64,000 nucleotides of DNA from Notospermus geniculatus. Taxonomy: Eukaryota > Nemertea > Pilidiophora > Heteronemertea > Lineidae. The translations under genes and the position numbers were made by a program. Each line of letters starts with the position of its first letter. Within the stretch, counting starts at the first letter, position 1. This document shows, piece after piece, positions 21,323-32,700 of this stretch. The stretch covers positions 85,701 through 149,700 of the forward strand of contig NMRB01001044.1 of the NCBI GenBank assembly GCA_002633025.1. Reading direction: 5' to 3'. A model generated the notes under the pieces. The model saw only the letters and a program-made list of their open reading frames with translations, was not told where the DNA came from and did not search any database.

Positions 21323-22140
21323 CTGGCTAACAGGGTACATTCATTAACGTTACACCGGCGACATCGAACTTCCACCCAATGGAATGCGGAAGTCTGGCAA
21401 TGTACAGGTGTGAAAGGAATCCAAGCCCCCTGGAATCAAAGTCCGGTCTTACTGTTCAGCGAGGGATTATATGATATGGCTAGAGAGACCATGACCATTC
21501 GAATACAACCTTACAATAGCGGGCTATTGTTTGGAGGATCTGCATTCCTAGGACGCTGATTCCTGTCACACCTGGTATGTGTATGGTTTATTGAAATGTA
21601 CTGGGTAGTTGGATTTTCCACGGATCTTTAATCAGATCGACAGCGAGATGAGACTACAAACAGACTGAAGTCGTGCCCAGTAGTGTGCAGCGGATCGTCC
21701 CCGGTTACGCAGGTCGAATGACATAATAGAAACCCCCAAATTCATGTCTCACTTTCGCATTCCATTAAGTGGGCCATACACGATCAATTTTATTGCATAA
21801 TATGGGGCCCAAAATACGGGCATATGCTACTGGCATGATGGGTGGAAGAAAGATTGGCGATAATAAAATTGCCCATTTTGGTCCTCATATTGTGCAATAA
21901 TACTGAACGTGTATAGGCGGCTTTAGGTCGGACTTTACTGGTTGGAAAGATGTCTGTTTGTCTTGGCAGAGGGTTTATTGAATGAAAATATGCCAGGTTC
22001 ACATCACACTATGAATGCCCTCTTACTTTCATCATCCATACACCTAGGCCTCATACACAGTAGTGCATGCAGAGCTTGAATTGAAAGAATACGAAAACCT
22101 GGAGTCGAAGAAACCGATTTTGTGAAATTCATTTGGATAC
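21323..22140. other. intergenic, no gene recognised
   Basis: A GGTGTGAAAGGAATCCAAG stretch at 21405 resembles the end of element B. Inverted pairs such as GCATAATATGGGGCCCAAAA (21797) and CATATTGTGCAATAAT (21887) suggest another eroded foldback. No coding support. Confidence 0.35.
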
Positions 22141-22298
22141 TAGTTTGGTTCTCGAACTCACCGCTAGGTGCAGAAGAGTTCGGTATCGGCCTCGTTTGAC
22201 CTTGACCTCACACACAGAATTCTGTGTGTGAGGTCAAGGTCAAACGAGGCCGATACCGAACCCTTTCGGCCCTAGCGGTGGGTTCGGGAACCAAACTA
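22141..22298. repeat. foldback with 84-bp perfect palindrome core
   Basis: Positions 22178-22261 are perfectly self-complementary with no spacer, centred on GAATTC. The outer arms (22141-22177 and 22262-22298) pair with mismatches (AGTTTGGTT and AACCAAACT). The core contains TCAAGGTCA and its complement, the extended half-site bound by some nuclear receptors, but the repeat explains its presence. Confidence 0.93.
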
Positions 22299-22463
22299 TT
22301 TGGATACATGCAGGTAGGCCTACATGTAATTCTGGTGAAAACGCCCTTGGATAATTCAAGCTCTGGCGGCCGGAGGACCAAGATACCGGTATGCTTTATT
22401 ATTGATGTTGGAATATTGGCCTTAGCTATTAGGCTGAACTTGCCACAGTATACCATGGCACGT

Positions 22464-22703
22464 CAGGGTCGGATCCAGGATCGACAGAAAGGGGGGGGGG
22501 GCGTAGCTCGACGGAAGTGGTGAGCATCGAGAGCGCGAAGCCCAAACACTTTAAGTGCTTTTAGATGCATTTTCCTGGCATCTGAGAGCAAAAAACTCGA
22601 ATTTTTATGTGATTGAATTTTTCTTGCAAAAAAAATCACTGCTCTGCCAAAAATAGGGGGCTTACGCCTGCCACGCCCCCCCCCCCCTGGATCCGACCCT
22701 GTA
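22464..22703. mobile_element. foldback with GGATCC ends and poly-G/poly-C
   Basis: Left CAGGGTCGGATCCAGGATCG then GGGGGGGGGGGCG; right CGCCCCCCCCCCCCCTGGAT then CCGACCCTG. A non-autonomous TIR element of about 240 bp. The Pro/Gly-rich open frames across it are by-products. Confidence 0.78.
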
Positions 22704-23598
22704 CGTTTCCTAGGGTCTAGGCTAAAGTATTTACGTATTAGCTTAGTTCTTACTAGGCTTTTTAGCCTCATGCATTGGTTCACCTAGCTTTCGAACAGCA
22801 TTCGATTATTTTTGTCAAAACCATTTTGAAAGGTAGAGAATAAAGCGAGCGGTATACTTTCACGCAGCTTGGTTTCCTAAATATTAAATTAGTCCTACTT
22901 AACTAAAAGCACAATGTGTCTCAAAAAATTGTTTCCATTGACATACCTGCCTACCTACCATATTATTTGACCATATTTTTTTTACACTCAAAACTTTGTT
23001 TTTACACTTAAATGCAGAAATATACACTGATTGGAACAACTGCAGAATGTTGTGTTTCATTATTTTACAGGGAAAAGTGTCATTTTATGGTCATTCCTCA
23101 AAAACAGTACAGCCAGCTCAAAGTTAGGGTAGGCAGGTCTGCATTGTGATTTAATCTCTGGTCCTTATTCTCTGGACTAGATATTTCATCTTTTCAAGTT
23201 GGAATAGGAAGATTTGATTTATACAGGAAGTTTTTTTTTCCACCACGGAGTTCATCGTGGAGCAGAAGCAAAAACAGCAGAACTGCACACAGCCATGTTA
23301 TTTTTCCATCGGATTGCCATCCCAGAAAACAAAAACACACTTTTGAAAGGATTTTAGACATCTTCCTCGAAAATTTAAGCTGCACAGGCAGCATATTCGA
23401 AATGGTCTGTTTCCTTTGAATTGAAGATTGCGATTTGTGATCCGTGGGAAAACTGAAAGAGCTATGATCTTGCAATTTGCAGGGATAATTCTGCGTTTCA
23501 GACCAATTCCAATGGTACAACAATAGATAACATTAGATAACATTTGAAGTATTTTTTAAGACAAAAGTATTTACAACTCTTCGCATACAAATATGGGG
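22704..23598. other. intergenic or intronic; MITE-like stretch
   Basis: 23395-23510 resembles the element at 26328-26522 (shared TTGCAATTTGCAGGGATAAT-type block). No exon was recognised. The last exon of the SDR gene, if spliced as in human DHRS11, may lie here or beyond; I could not identify it. Confidence 0.35.
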
Positions 23599-23745
23599 TC
23601 AACAATTTATTTTTGAGGCATACTCAAGATGGTAACATTTTTTTTGAGACGCTCTGTGTTTGGTAGAATTTACACAGACCTCAACATGGGCTGGAGCTGA
23701 TAAGGCATGTATCACTCCATCAGCAACGTCGGCCGGCTCTAGAAC
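23599..23745 (-). CDS. DHRS11: SDR gene exon (VLEPADVADGVIHALSAPAH)
   Basis: The acceptor AATCTCCTTTCAG precedes 23745; the frame encodes the conserved L-x-P-x-D-V-A-x-x-V-I-x-x-L-S-x-P-A-H stretch near the C-terminus. A donor (GAG|GTCTGT) at 23680/23679 sits exactly where human DHRS11 has its last intron. If that is used the exon is 23680-23745. If not, the frame runs to a stop at 23599-23601 with a tail unlike the family. Confidence 0.75.
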   Translation of the reverse strand, partial: VLEPADVADGVIHALSAPAHVEVCVNSTKHRASQKKCYHLEYASKINC

Positions 23746-26700
23746 CTGAAAGGAGATTACAAAAATTGTGTTAATAGCCAGTTGCACACTGAGCTCCGAT
23801 TTGCTACTGAGTTCAAAACTTCGCACTTGCTGACAAAATAGCGGAGACAGTAGCAGATGTCAGGATTTGTAAGTGATCAACATTGGTTCAGAATCTAGCA
23901 GTCTGAATGGGGAACCCGCGTGACAAACTAGAATAATAGATGGCGCAGCGAGTCGACCCAAATGACGTACCGACGTCACTTTTTTCGCTGTTGACGTCGC
24001 GCCGTCAAAACATCTGTACACATTTTTCTACACAATGTTTCGCACGATTGGTAACTTGTGTTGGTGTACAACAGACGGCTTACTGGATAAAGCATAATCA
24101 TTAAAAGCATAATCGTAAATGGCATAATCGGAAGCACGCATTATTTCCACGCCCACCATGATAGTGGCGCCGAATCGGTAAATGTCGTCCTGGGTAACCC
24201 TAAAGTTTACCCAGGACCAACCTGGGTAACCCTAAAAGTTGCCCAGGTTGGTCCTGGGTAAACTTTAGTGTGCTAAAGTTTACCCAGTTTGAAATTCGCG
24301 CAATACAGGTGCCCATGGCATATAAGTTCATGCCGAACAGGTGCATATAAGTTCATGCCAAACTAGCCACTGCAGTTTGACATCACGTTTACCCCTTCAA
24401 ACAGTTCGTATTTTCCTTCCACGAACTTAACCAGTTTCTTTTTGATTTCTCGACCTTTAGATGTGAACTAACCGTCCCTATAAGATGCGATCGAATTCAA
24501 ATACATCTGCAAATCCTCCGCAGCAACACGAGTGACGTTATCAGCTGCCATTTTTGCCGATTTGATGGATTTCGTTCACTGATGTATGACTAAGTGCCGT
24601 TTTCAAGATCCTCGACCGCAAGTGTGAAAGTGCGAGAATTTCAAACTGGGCACTAAAGTTTACCCAGGATCGTCCTGGGTAACTTTTAAGGTTACCCAGG
24701 TTGGTCCTGGGTAAACTTTAGGGTTACCCAGGACGACATCTACCGATTCGGCGATAGTGGCCCGAATTCCTAGTTTCTTGTCGTTCCGCTTCGTGGTTGC
24801 TTAAGCCACTTCCCTTGGCAGCGCGTGACTTGCACCCGGTGACAACACAAGTTTGCACCATTTTATCAGGGTTTGGGGGAATTTTATGCGATAAGAAACG
24901 CTCAGTCAGCTGTCAAACATGTCAAAACCAGCGTTCACTTCCGTGTTTAATTTGCCCACCAGACAATGCGGATGCGTGAGTTTCCTATGAGTCGCTAAGC
25001 AACGCGGTGACGTGAAAATGATCACTTTTTCATGACGCAACGTCCATAGTTTAAATGACGTCGCGACGGGGCGATCGATCGATCGCAGAGCCACAGTGGT
25101 CTGCACGAACGTGCACCTGGAAACGAGGTTCTATCAAAATTTTGGTGAAATGAAATGGCATAATATTCGAATTCATCTGGTCACAATGTACATTTTGTGA
25201 AGATCACATCGATTTCGAAGCGGCAGGTGTTGCAGAATACGCCTTCGAAGATTGACTGTGTAATGCATTTTCCATTAAACTAAAATCCTTCTATTGTTTT
25301 TTTTTCTCGAAATGGACTCTGATACTGAACACCAACCTTGCAAAAGATGGACTCCCTCTGCACCTCGTTCCCGTGTAAAAATACCATGACACTTTTTGTA
25401 CATCTGAACTGGATATAATTTTGGGCACTAGGTTTGCGATTATGTTTTGCTTTTTATGATTATGCTTTATCCAGTAAGCCACAACAGACTCATGTCATAG
25501 CTGCTTATTTTGCAACTTTTTCCGATCGCCATTCCAAGGAGTTTCGCTGGCAGGGAAACTTACTTTGTTACCAGGTTGATCAATGCATTTTCTGTGGAAG
25601 TTCTCTCCTCCTGCCCTCCTAAAAAAATCGCTGTTGATCACACCAGGACAAATATGCTAGAAAGAAATAATGACATTATTGCCCGTATTTTAGAAAGATC
25701 CTCAACGTAAAGGAGTTCCTAAAGGGTATTGTTCTCAACAGGAGACTAATAGGCTTGAGGAACTCCTTTACGTTGAGGAACATTCTAAAATACAGGCCTT
25801 TTTTAGTATTATTTCAATGGTGTGTGGATTTACTACGAACAGATGTGAGAGTTTTCTCGCTGAAGTGGGCAATTCATGATTGTTTGTGTCCTCTCGGCTT
25901 ACGCTGAGACAAATGACACAAACTAACTCTCATGTGGATAGGCACCTTTAGTGTCGCCGGGCTAGATTTTTTGCTACGGAGAGATTTGCGTCGATGTCTC
26001 AGACATACTGTGTTCCTTGCAACAACGGAGCAGTCTGAGTGGAACCGTCCTGACTTGGCGTAGGCTATAATACTCAAAAAAAGTTAAGGACCCTTGTTAT
26101 TTTGTGCACAACTTTTTCATATGACAGTTTTACAGCTGAAAATGGTATGATATAACTGTCTCGAATGACCTCAAACACACTGTTATCAGTAGGCCTACAG
26201 ATGTGGTAGGTTTCAGTTGTTGCATAACCTGTTCTAAAGCAATGCCTGAAACAGAATTATGAGTTAGGAAAAAAGTGGTCCTTATTTTTTGTGAGTAGTA
26301 CAGGTATATAATAACATTGAATAAAGGGGCTGTTCGTTTTCGTCACTTGAGGAACCTGAGTTGTGATCTTTGGAAAAACGGAAAAAGCGATGCACTTGCA
26401 AATTGCAGGGATTATTTGTTGTGGTGAACAGAAAAATCGCTGCAATTTGCAGCTTCATAGCTTTCTCCATTTCTCAAGGATCACAACTCAGATTCCTCAA
26501 TTGACGAAAACGGACAGTCCCTTTTCCCAGGCGATAGGCGTATATTGAGCAAAATTTTGTTGTTTCTTACCGTCACTCGGATATGTGATTTTAGTCGTCG
26601 TAACTCCCGTCTCATTCCCTCTGCCAGCGCCGTTACTCCATGTTTGGTGCATCCGTAGAAGTGCCAGTTTGAGTCATTCATCGTATATAAGCCGAGATCG

Positions 26701-29700
26701 CTGAAACGACGACAGATCTAGATTTCGCATCGCACGCAGTAAATTCCAATAGGTATTCGAGATTTAACTGATATATCGCGTCCCGTCCTCTGTCGAATTT
26801 GCAAACGACTGCATGGACCACGAACAAAATCATCATAACTGCCTCGCGCTTTCATCCCCGCATAGATGTATCATACAAATGCCCAGCGCGATGACGACTA
26901 AAAAGTAAAAGTACCTGCAATGATAATCGTCTTTTATACGAACCTATTTATAAAGATGAGGTGACCATCATCAACATTTCGACTTCTCATGGATTTAAGC
27001 GCCTCTCGTGCAATGATTCCATAGGCGAAAAAATTCAACTGGATTTTCGACGGGAGATGATAGAAGTTCAAAAAATCGTAGAATATTGTTATTATTATTA
27101 TAAAGATAAAGATGACATTATTGGAGCATAATTCCTACTTCTACACTCTCTAGCACATTTCAGTCGAACCGATGCCGTCGCGTGACATATCCACGTGACG
27201 TGCCCGACGACATTTCGTAGCACAAATCAACAAGTGATTTAAATAATGACCGTATTTCCCAATGCAACAGGCATGCGTGGGCGCAAATCAAACCTTTGTT
27301 TGAGAGTCTGGCATGTCTGTGCACATTATTCTGTAAGTCTTAACAAAGGACTTGTAAACAAGGCCCTTCCACCTTTTGCCTGGGCGCATTAGTTAGAATA
27401 TTTCTTTGTTTCATTTTAAAAGGTTGTGACTTAAATACATTATTTATTTATTGTAACATTTTTGGTATACATGTATTATCATGTCAACATATATGTGAAG
27501 TTACAGGCCCATACATTGTAGGATGTTTTTTCTTGTGTTTCTGGGGATCTGAAAAATTGCATTGTCTTAGTTCAGTAGGTCAGGGTCAATCTGTTGCTTT
27601 TGTTTCTGTTGTATTATCACCCATTGTGAGCCCAACTTCATCTAGGCCTATAAGTCATCTCAGGACATCACCTCATATGCCATATTTGGTAAATGTATTA
27701 GTACTCCACGAGACACTGCTCTTCGCATTAGCCAGCAGGATGTCGTACCATCAAGACATGATACAGTGTAACATCTCAAATACTTTATAATAAATCATAT
27801 ATCCAGTACATCAGTTCTTATTTCATCGGACTCACAAATACTTCAGTTTCTTCATATTTTCCAATGACGTGGGCAACCCTACTAACCGTGCAAGTTTCAG
27901 GAAAATCGGTCAAGTAGTTTCCAAAATTGGCCCATTTTGACAGACCCGGTGTGAAAGAAATGCAGGTCCGCCCGGAACCAAGGTCCGGTAACCATTGTCC
28001 TACCCGGACTTCCGTTCCTGGGTTACCAATGCTATATAAAAGGTATAGGACTCTGATTACTAGGGGACTTAGATTTCTTTTACAACAGTGACAGAAATCA
28101 AAGTCCGCCGTAACCGAAGTCCTTCCCCTGTTGTATTAAATGCACAATAGAATCCATATAGCTCTTTAATAAGACATGCATTCAAATAGCTAAAATATTC
28201 GGTCGTCGGTCAGCCGGTCACTCGTGGTGTAGTGGTTCGGCGACCTGCACATTAAGCAAATACTGCGGGTTCGACTCCCTGTCGGGCAACTGTTTTTTGT
28301 TTAAATTGTTTTTTTCCTTGTCATCTTCGATCATTTATTGTCTTTTGGACGTCGATTTCTAGTCGAAGGTCTGTCGGACTCTGATTTCGAGGAATGTTGG
28401 TCTGTGGACTTGTATGTCTAGAAAAGTATGTCAGGCGGACTTGCATTCCGAGGAAAGCAGGTCCGGCGGACTTGCATTCCGAGGAAAGCAGGTCCGGTGG
28501 GCTTGCATTCCGAGGAAAGCAGGTCCGGCGGGTTTGCATTCCGAGGAAAGCAGGTCCGGCGGACTTGCATTCCTAGGAAAGCGGGTCCGAGGGATGACCT
28601 GATGTATCGACGCCTGAAAGGGCAAGTGAACGATGTGCCTGGCGAGGATTCCGAAGAGGAATAGAGCCATAGTGCGCTCTAACCGGAGTTATATGCACTT
28701 TACATGACATTTTACCGAGGGTGATCTTGTCATGACTATATCCCCGCAGGGACCAAATCACGGCCCCATTTTCATCAGGTCGTGCTTGGCGCAAGTTTTC
28801 AAATTGCAGCACGTCACTGCGAATGAAATATGTGAAGAATACTTTGAGTTATGTACATCATGTGCATAACTCGAAGTATTCTGCACATATTTTTCATTCG
28901 CAGATGCATATCAGCCCTGAAGTTTTCTTTAACCTCTTGATTACCGCCGACGTAGATATACGTCGCAAATCAACAAACCTATATACCGCCGACGTAGCTA
29001 TTGGTCTTTTCATAATGTATTGTAGTGTAGAGTTCGGTATGCTCAGGCATGATTCTATCGGTGTGCACAGGTGCATGGATATCGTCTGCTTCTCATAGTT
29101 TGACCTGCGTCATACAGATGGCGCCACTGTTGATATTTTGGCGGTGCAGAGGAAGTCTAAGTCACGCACAAAAGCATCTGCAACAGCGTTGAATAGACTG
29201 TTTGACTTATATGGACTTGCAACCAATATCAATTGATAGGCGAGTCAATCAGCTTTACAGAAATTATAGTTTATGGGGTCTATCACAATAAACATGGGTA
29301 TAAAAACATTTTTAATTACTTATGTCATAACTCTCAAAAATCAAAAGAAGGCTCTGGTACAGACGGGTTTTTGAGTTGTGGTAGTCAAGAGGTTAATTTT
29401 GAGTAGGACTTGGGATCCTAGATTTCTATCGTAACGGAAGTCCGCCTAGGACCACTTTTTCTAAATGTTGGGCCTCTACTCCTAAGGAGGCGCAGTCCTA
29501 GGACATTGGTTCCTAGGAATCTTGGTCCTAGGACTACAATTCCTAGTGGTCCAGGACCGTAGGACTTAGATTCCTAAGAGTTAGGGTCCGTAGGACTTAG
29601 AATCCTAGGTGGACCCTACTTACTAGGACCTGGGTTACTTTCACAGCGGTGTCACAGAATGTAATGCCCCCGACATCAGATCCGCTTCTTTTGTTCAGGG

Positions 29701-32700
29701 GACATCTGGTAACAGAAGTTCTGTTTGTCAGTGTCCGGCTGACCCTTAATCCGTCAGAATCTATTGTTCTGGGGCATCTCATATCGGGGGGCATGACATT
29801 TTACGACACCGGTCTTAAGTTTCCAGCCCCTTTAATTCATAAAGGCCGCGTTCGATTACTTCCACCGTGCTTCCCCGAGCTAGCCCCTCGGGGAAGAAAT
29901 GACATGCGCAGTGAAGCTAAGTAAACGAACGATTTCGGGCTAGCTCTTCGGGGAAAGTGTCATGGCGCCCATCTGTTCGTCTGCTCTATGCGGAAATTAA
30001 CTAGGCCCGAGACGACAAATAAGGATGGAACTGGAACGCAGAAACAGACTTATGTTGGCCTTGGTTTTGATTGATATGCATTTCATCTCCCTGAGCATCC
30101 TTACCCCCGATTGTGGCCAATCGACCATCATCCAAATAGATTTTTACGAGAAATCCATTCCTGAAGCGATAGACTACCGCTATCTTGGAACGATGCATTC
30201 TGGGATACTTCCCCAAGTAGCCCACCTCCAGGGGTAGAGCTACTTGGAACAGGCACGAGCTAGCACGAATGGTGACGTCATTACCAAACCGAACGCTGTC
30301 GTGGAAGCACGAGCTAGCACGGTGGAAGTAATCGAACGCGGCCCTAGCTAGCAAACTTTCTAAATTATGACAATAAGTACCACACTGTCGGGAAAGTGTA
30401 ATATCCAGCCCTGATACATGCTAATCAATCTTCTGCTGGCGCCGGTCTCTACCTTGTTGCCGGTATATAGCGTGTTTTTCTGCTCCTCGTGATGTCTAGC
30501 CACATATCATGCCAAGCCCAAAAATGTTGTTCAGTTGAACTGGGTATCTTGCTTGTTCAACAATAACTGGGTTTCAGCGCTGCAGACAAGGAGTTTTTCC
30601 ACAAACGGAGGGGCAATCTATCACCTTTTTAAATGACTTTTTTCAATTTACTTTGGATATTGCATTTTTCAGACAGTGTGATACATTTTGTCATAATTTA
30701 GGAAGTTTGCCAGTCAGATGAATGAGATCTGGCGAATTACTCAGATTGTGTAACTGCCATGTGGCAACGTCATACGTTAATTGGAAGAGATTTATTAACC
30801 CTTAAGTAACGTTTTTCTTGAATCACCTGATACAGTGTACCGGGTATATAAAAATACTGTACCTCCATCATCGCCCTCCATTGATCTGTCTTCCCGTCAA
30901 GAAGAGTGTCGCCCTCGAATCCAATCCCAGCATTATTAACACAAACATCAACTCCATCAGACTGAGCTTTGATGGTCGAAAACATTGCGAGAATTTCTTC
31001 TTCCTTCGTTAAGTCGCATTTTACAGGAAACAATTTCCCCCTGTACTTGGCTTTTTCACAAGTTTTCTTCAACTCCTGCAATACAACACGCAATGCTTTA
31101 AGTTGTTTTCACCCAATCTTTACTGAGTTCAGGTCAAGACTCGGCTTCTCCTCCCTTGAACTTCACGCAAGCAGACCACATTCCGTGTTCAAGGATTTCC
31201 CCGGTCCCAAAAATAGCAACCAATCACGGCAGAGCTTGCATCGGCAGCTCGGTTACGATGACAAGATGGCGGGCTCGATGAAACTTCATTCGAATGCAAA
31301 GTCTCCGTGCAAGGACTTACAAGTACTCAAAAAGAAGCCGCGGAGGCAATATTCGATGGAGACTATTTGTTATTCTGTTGTAGGACTGGCAGTGGGAAGT
31401 CAATGGGGCTATCCAGGGAAAACTAAACCTCCAGATGGCTCTGCTGTACTATAAGTCCTAGTGTCACTGTTTGCAACATGGCAGAGTATGGAAAGTGGAC
31501 TGTTCAGAAACTTAAAAATGAGTTATCAAACAGAGGAGCGTCACTTACAGGCAGAAACAGGCAGAAAAAGTGATATAATCATTTTCAACCTCAGATGCCT
31601 CCATCATTGACGGAATCATTATATCAGACTTGATATTTTGTCCATCACTCTCTTAGTGATGGCACAAATCGGCTCCTATAACCAGTTAACACCTAGAGCA
31701 ATAGAAACAAGTTCTACCCTAAGGTTTTTATACCCTAGAAATCAAATGAGCTGATTATTTTTGATCTGAGATGTTTGGGTCATGGTGATATCGACGTTCG
31801 ATATCACGAAATTTGATATTTTGAGATTACTTGCCACACTGTCAACTGATCAACATGAAACAAGTCTAAATTCATGCCTGCTTATCCAAGGACAGGACTG
31901 TGGTAAAATTCTCAGCCTCATGTGTCCGGGTGATTGAGATATCATGAGATTTTGATATTTTCAAACTTGATAATTTGCAATATCTCTGCCCGTGGTTGAG
32001 GTAGAGACATGATATCACCCATACTTAGGTTATTGAACATGCCCATTTCGATTATGCAATGACCTTGATGATCAGGTCAAGGTCAAACTTGATCATTTGA
32101 AATGTCTCTGTCTGTGGTAGCAGTGGAGGTTTGATGAAACCCGTATTCAAATTATTTAGGATGCCAATTTCGATTATGTAATAACCCTGATGATCATAGG
32201 TCACGTTCAAGGTCAGAGGTGAAGGTCAAACTTCCTAAAGAACTGATAAACAATGAAACTCACTGAACAGAAAGTGGATAGTATAACTTATAGTACAGTA
32301 GAGACCCCTATCATCAAGAGGTTGAAATATATTCTGGATAGCCCCATTATGTACCAGCAGGTTAGTGTTGTTCGCAACGAAGTTGAACGGCGCACTCGTA
32401 TTGAATAAATTACCGCATGAGAACCGAGGCTTCTGATTGGTCGCACGAGAAAATCCTAAAGCGTTGAACACGGAATCTGGTTGCTTGCTGCAGAGTGTAG
32501 GAAGAGGATAGCGATTTCTACACGATGCATTATGCAAAATGGTTTCACCTATACTCCAGCATGTGTACAGTTTGACTGGGCAGACAATCGGATCTGGTCC
32601 TGTACAATTACTTTATACTCGTCTCCACTGCGGTGATTCGTACACCGACAGTACGACCGTTTTTGTATTCTTACTCTTCCGGTATGAATTTGACTCATCC

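Larger units (their letters stand above)
27950..29645. mobile_element. dispersed element B, copy 1
   Basis: Ends TGTGAAAG (27950) and CTTTCACA (29645) with CAGGTCC/GGACCTG just inside. Interior includes a 31-bp tandem array, a short hairpin near 28825-28900 and many TCCTAGGA words. Positions 28365-29645 match 46151-47310 in inverse orientation. The right and left limits rest on the short TIR; no flanking duplication could be confirmed. Confidence 0.72.

Noticed and set aside
21461-21480. Possible last SDR exon (minus-strand SLAEQ before a stop)
   Set aside because: Only AEQ resembles the family's TEQ end; the preceding residues do not match and no acceptor fits.
22208-22523. Frames on both strands of 82-99 codons
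   Set aside because: They cover a palindrome and a foldback; mirrored frames on both strands are expected there.
28218-28290. Functional tRNA gene
   Set aside because: A and B boxes are present but the acceptor and anticodon stems do not pair properly; retained only as a tRNA-derived repeat.
28394-28670. Several overlapping frames rich in SGGLAFRGKQVRR-type repeats
   Set aside because: They arise from a 31-bp tandem repeat, which keeps several frames open on both strands; the mirror copy at 46680-46924 behaves the same.
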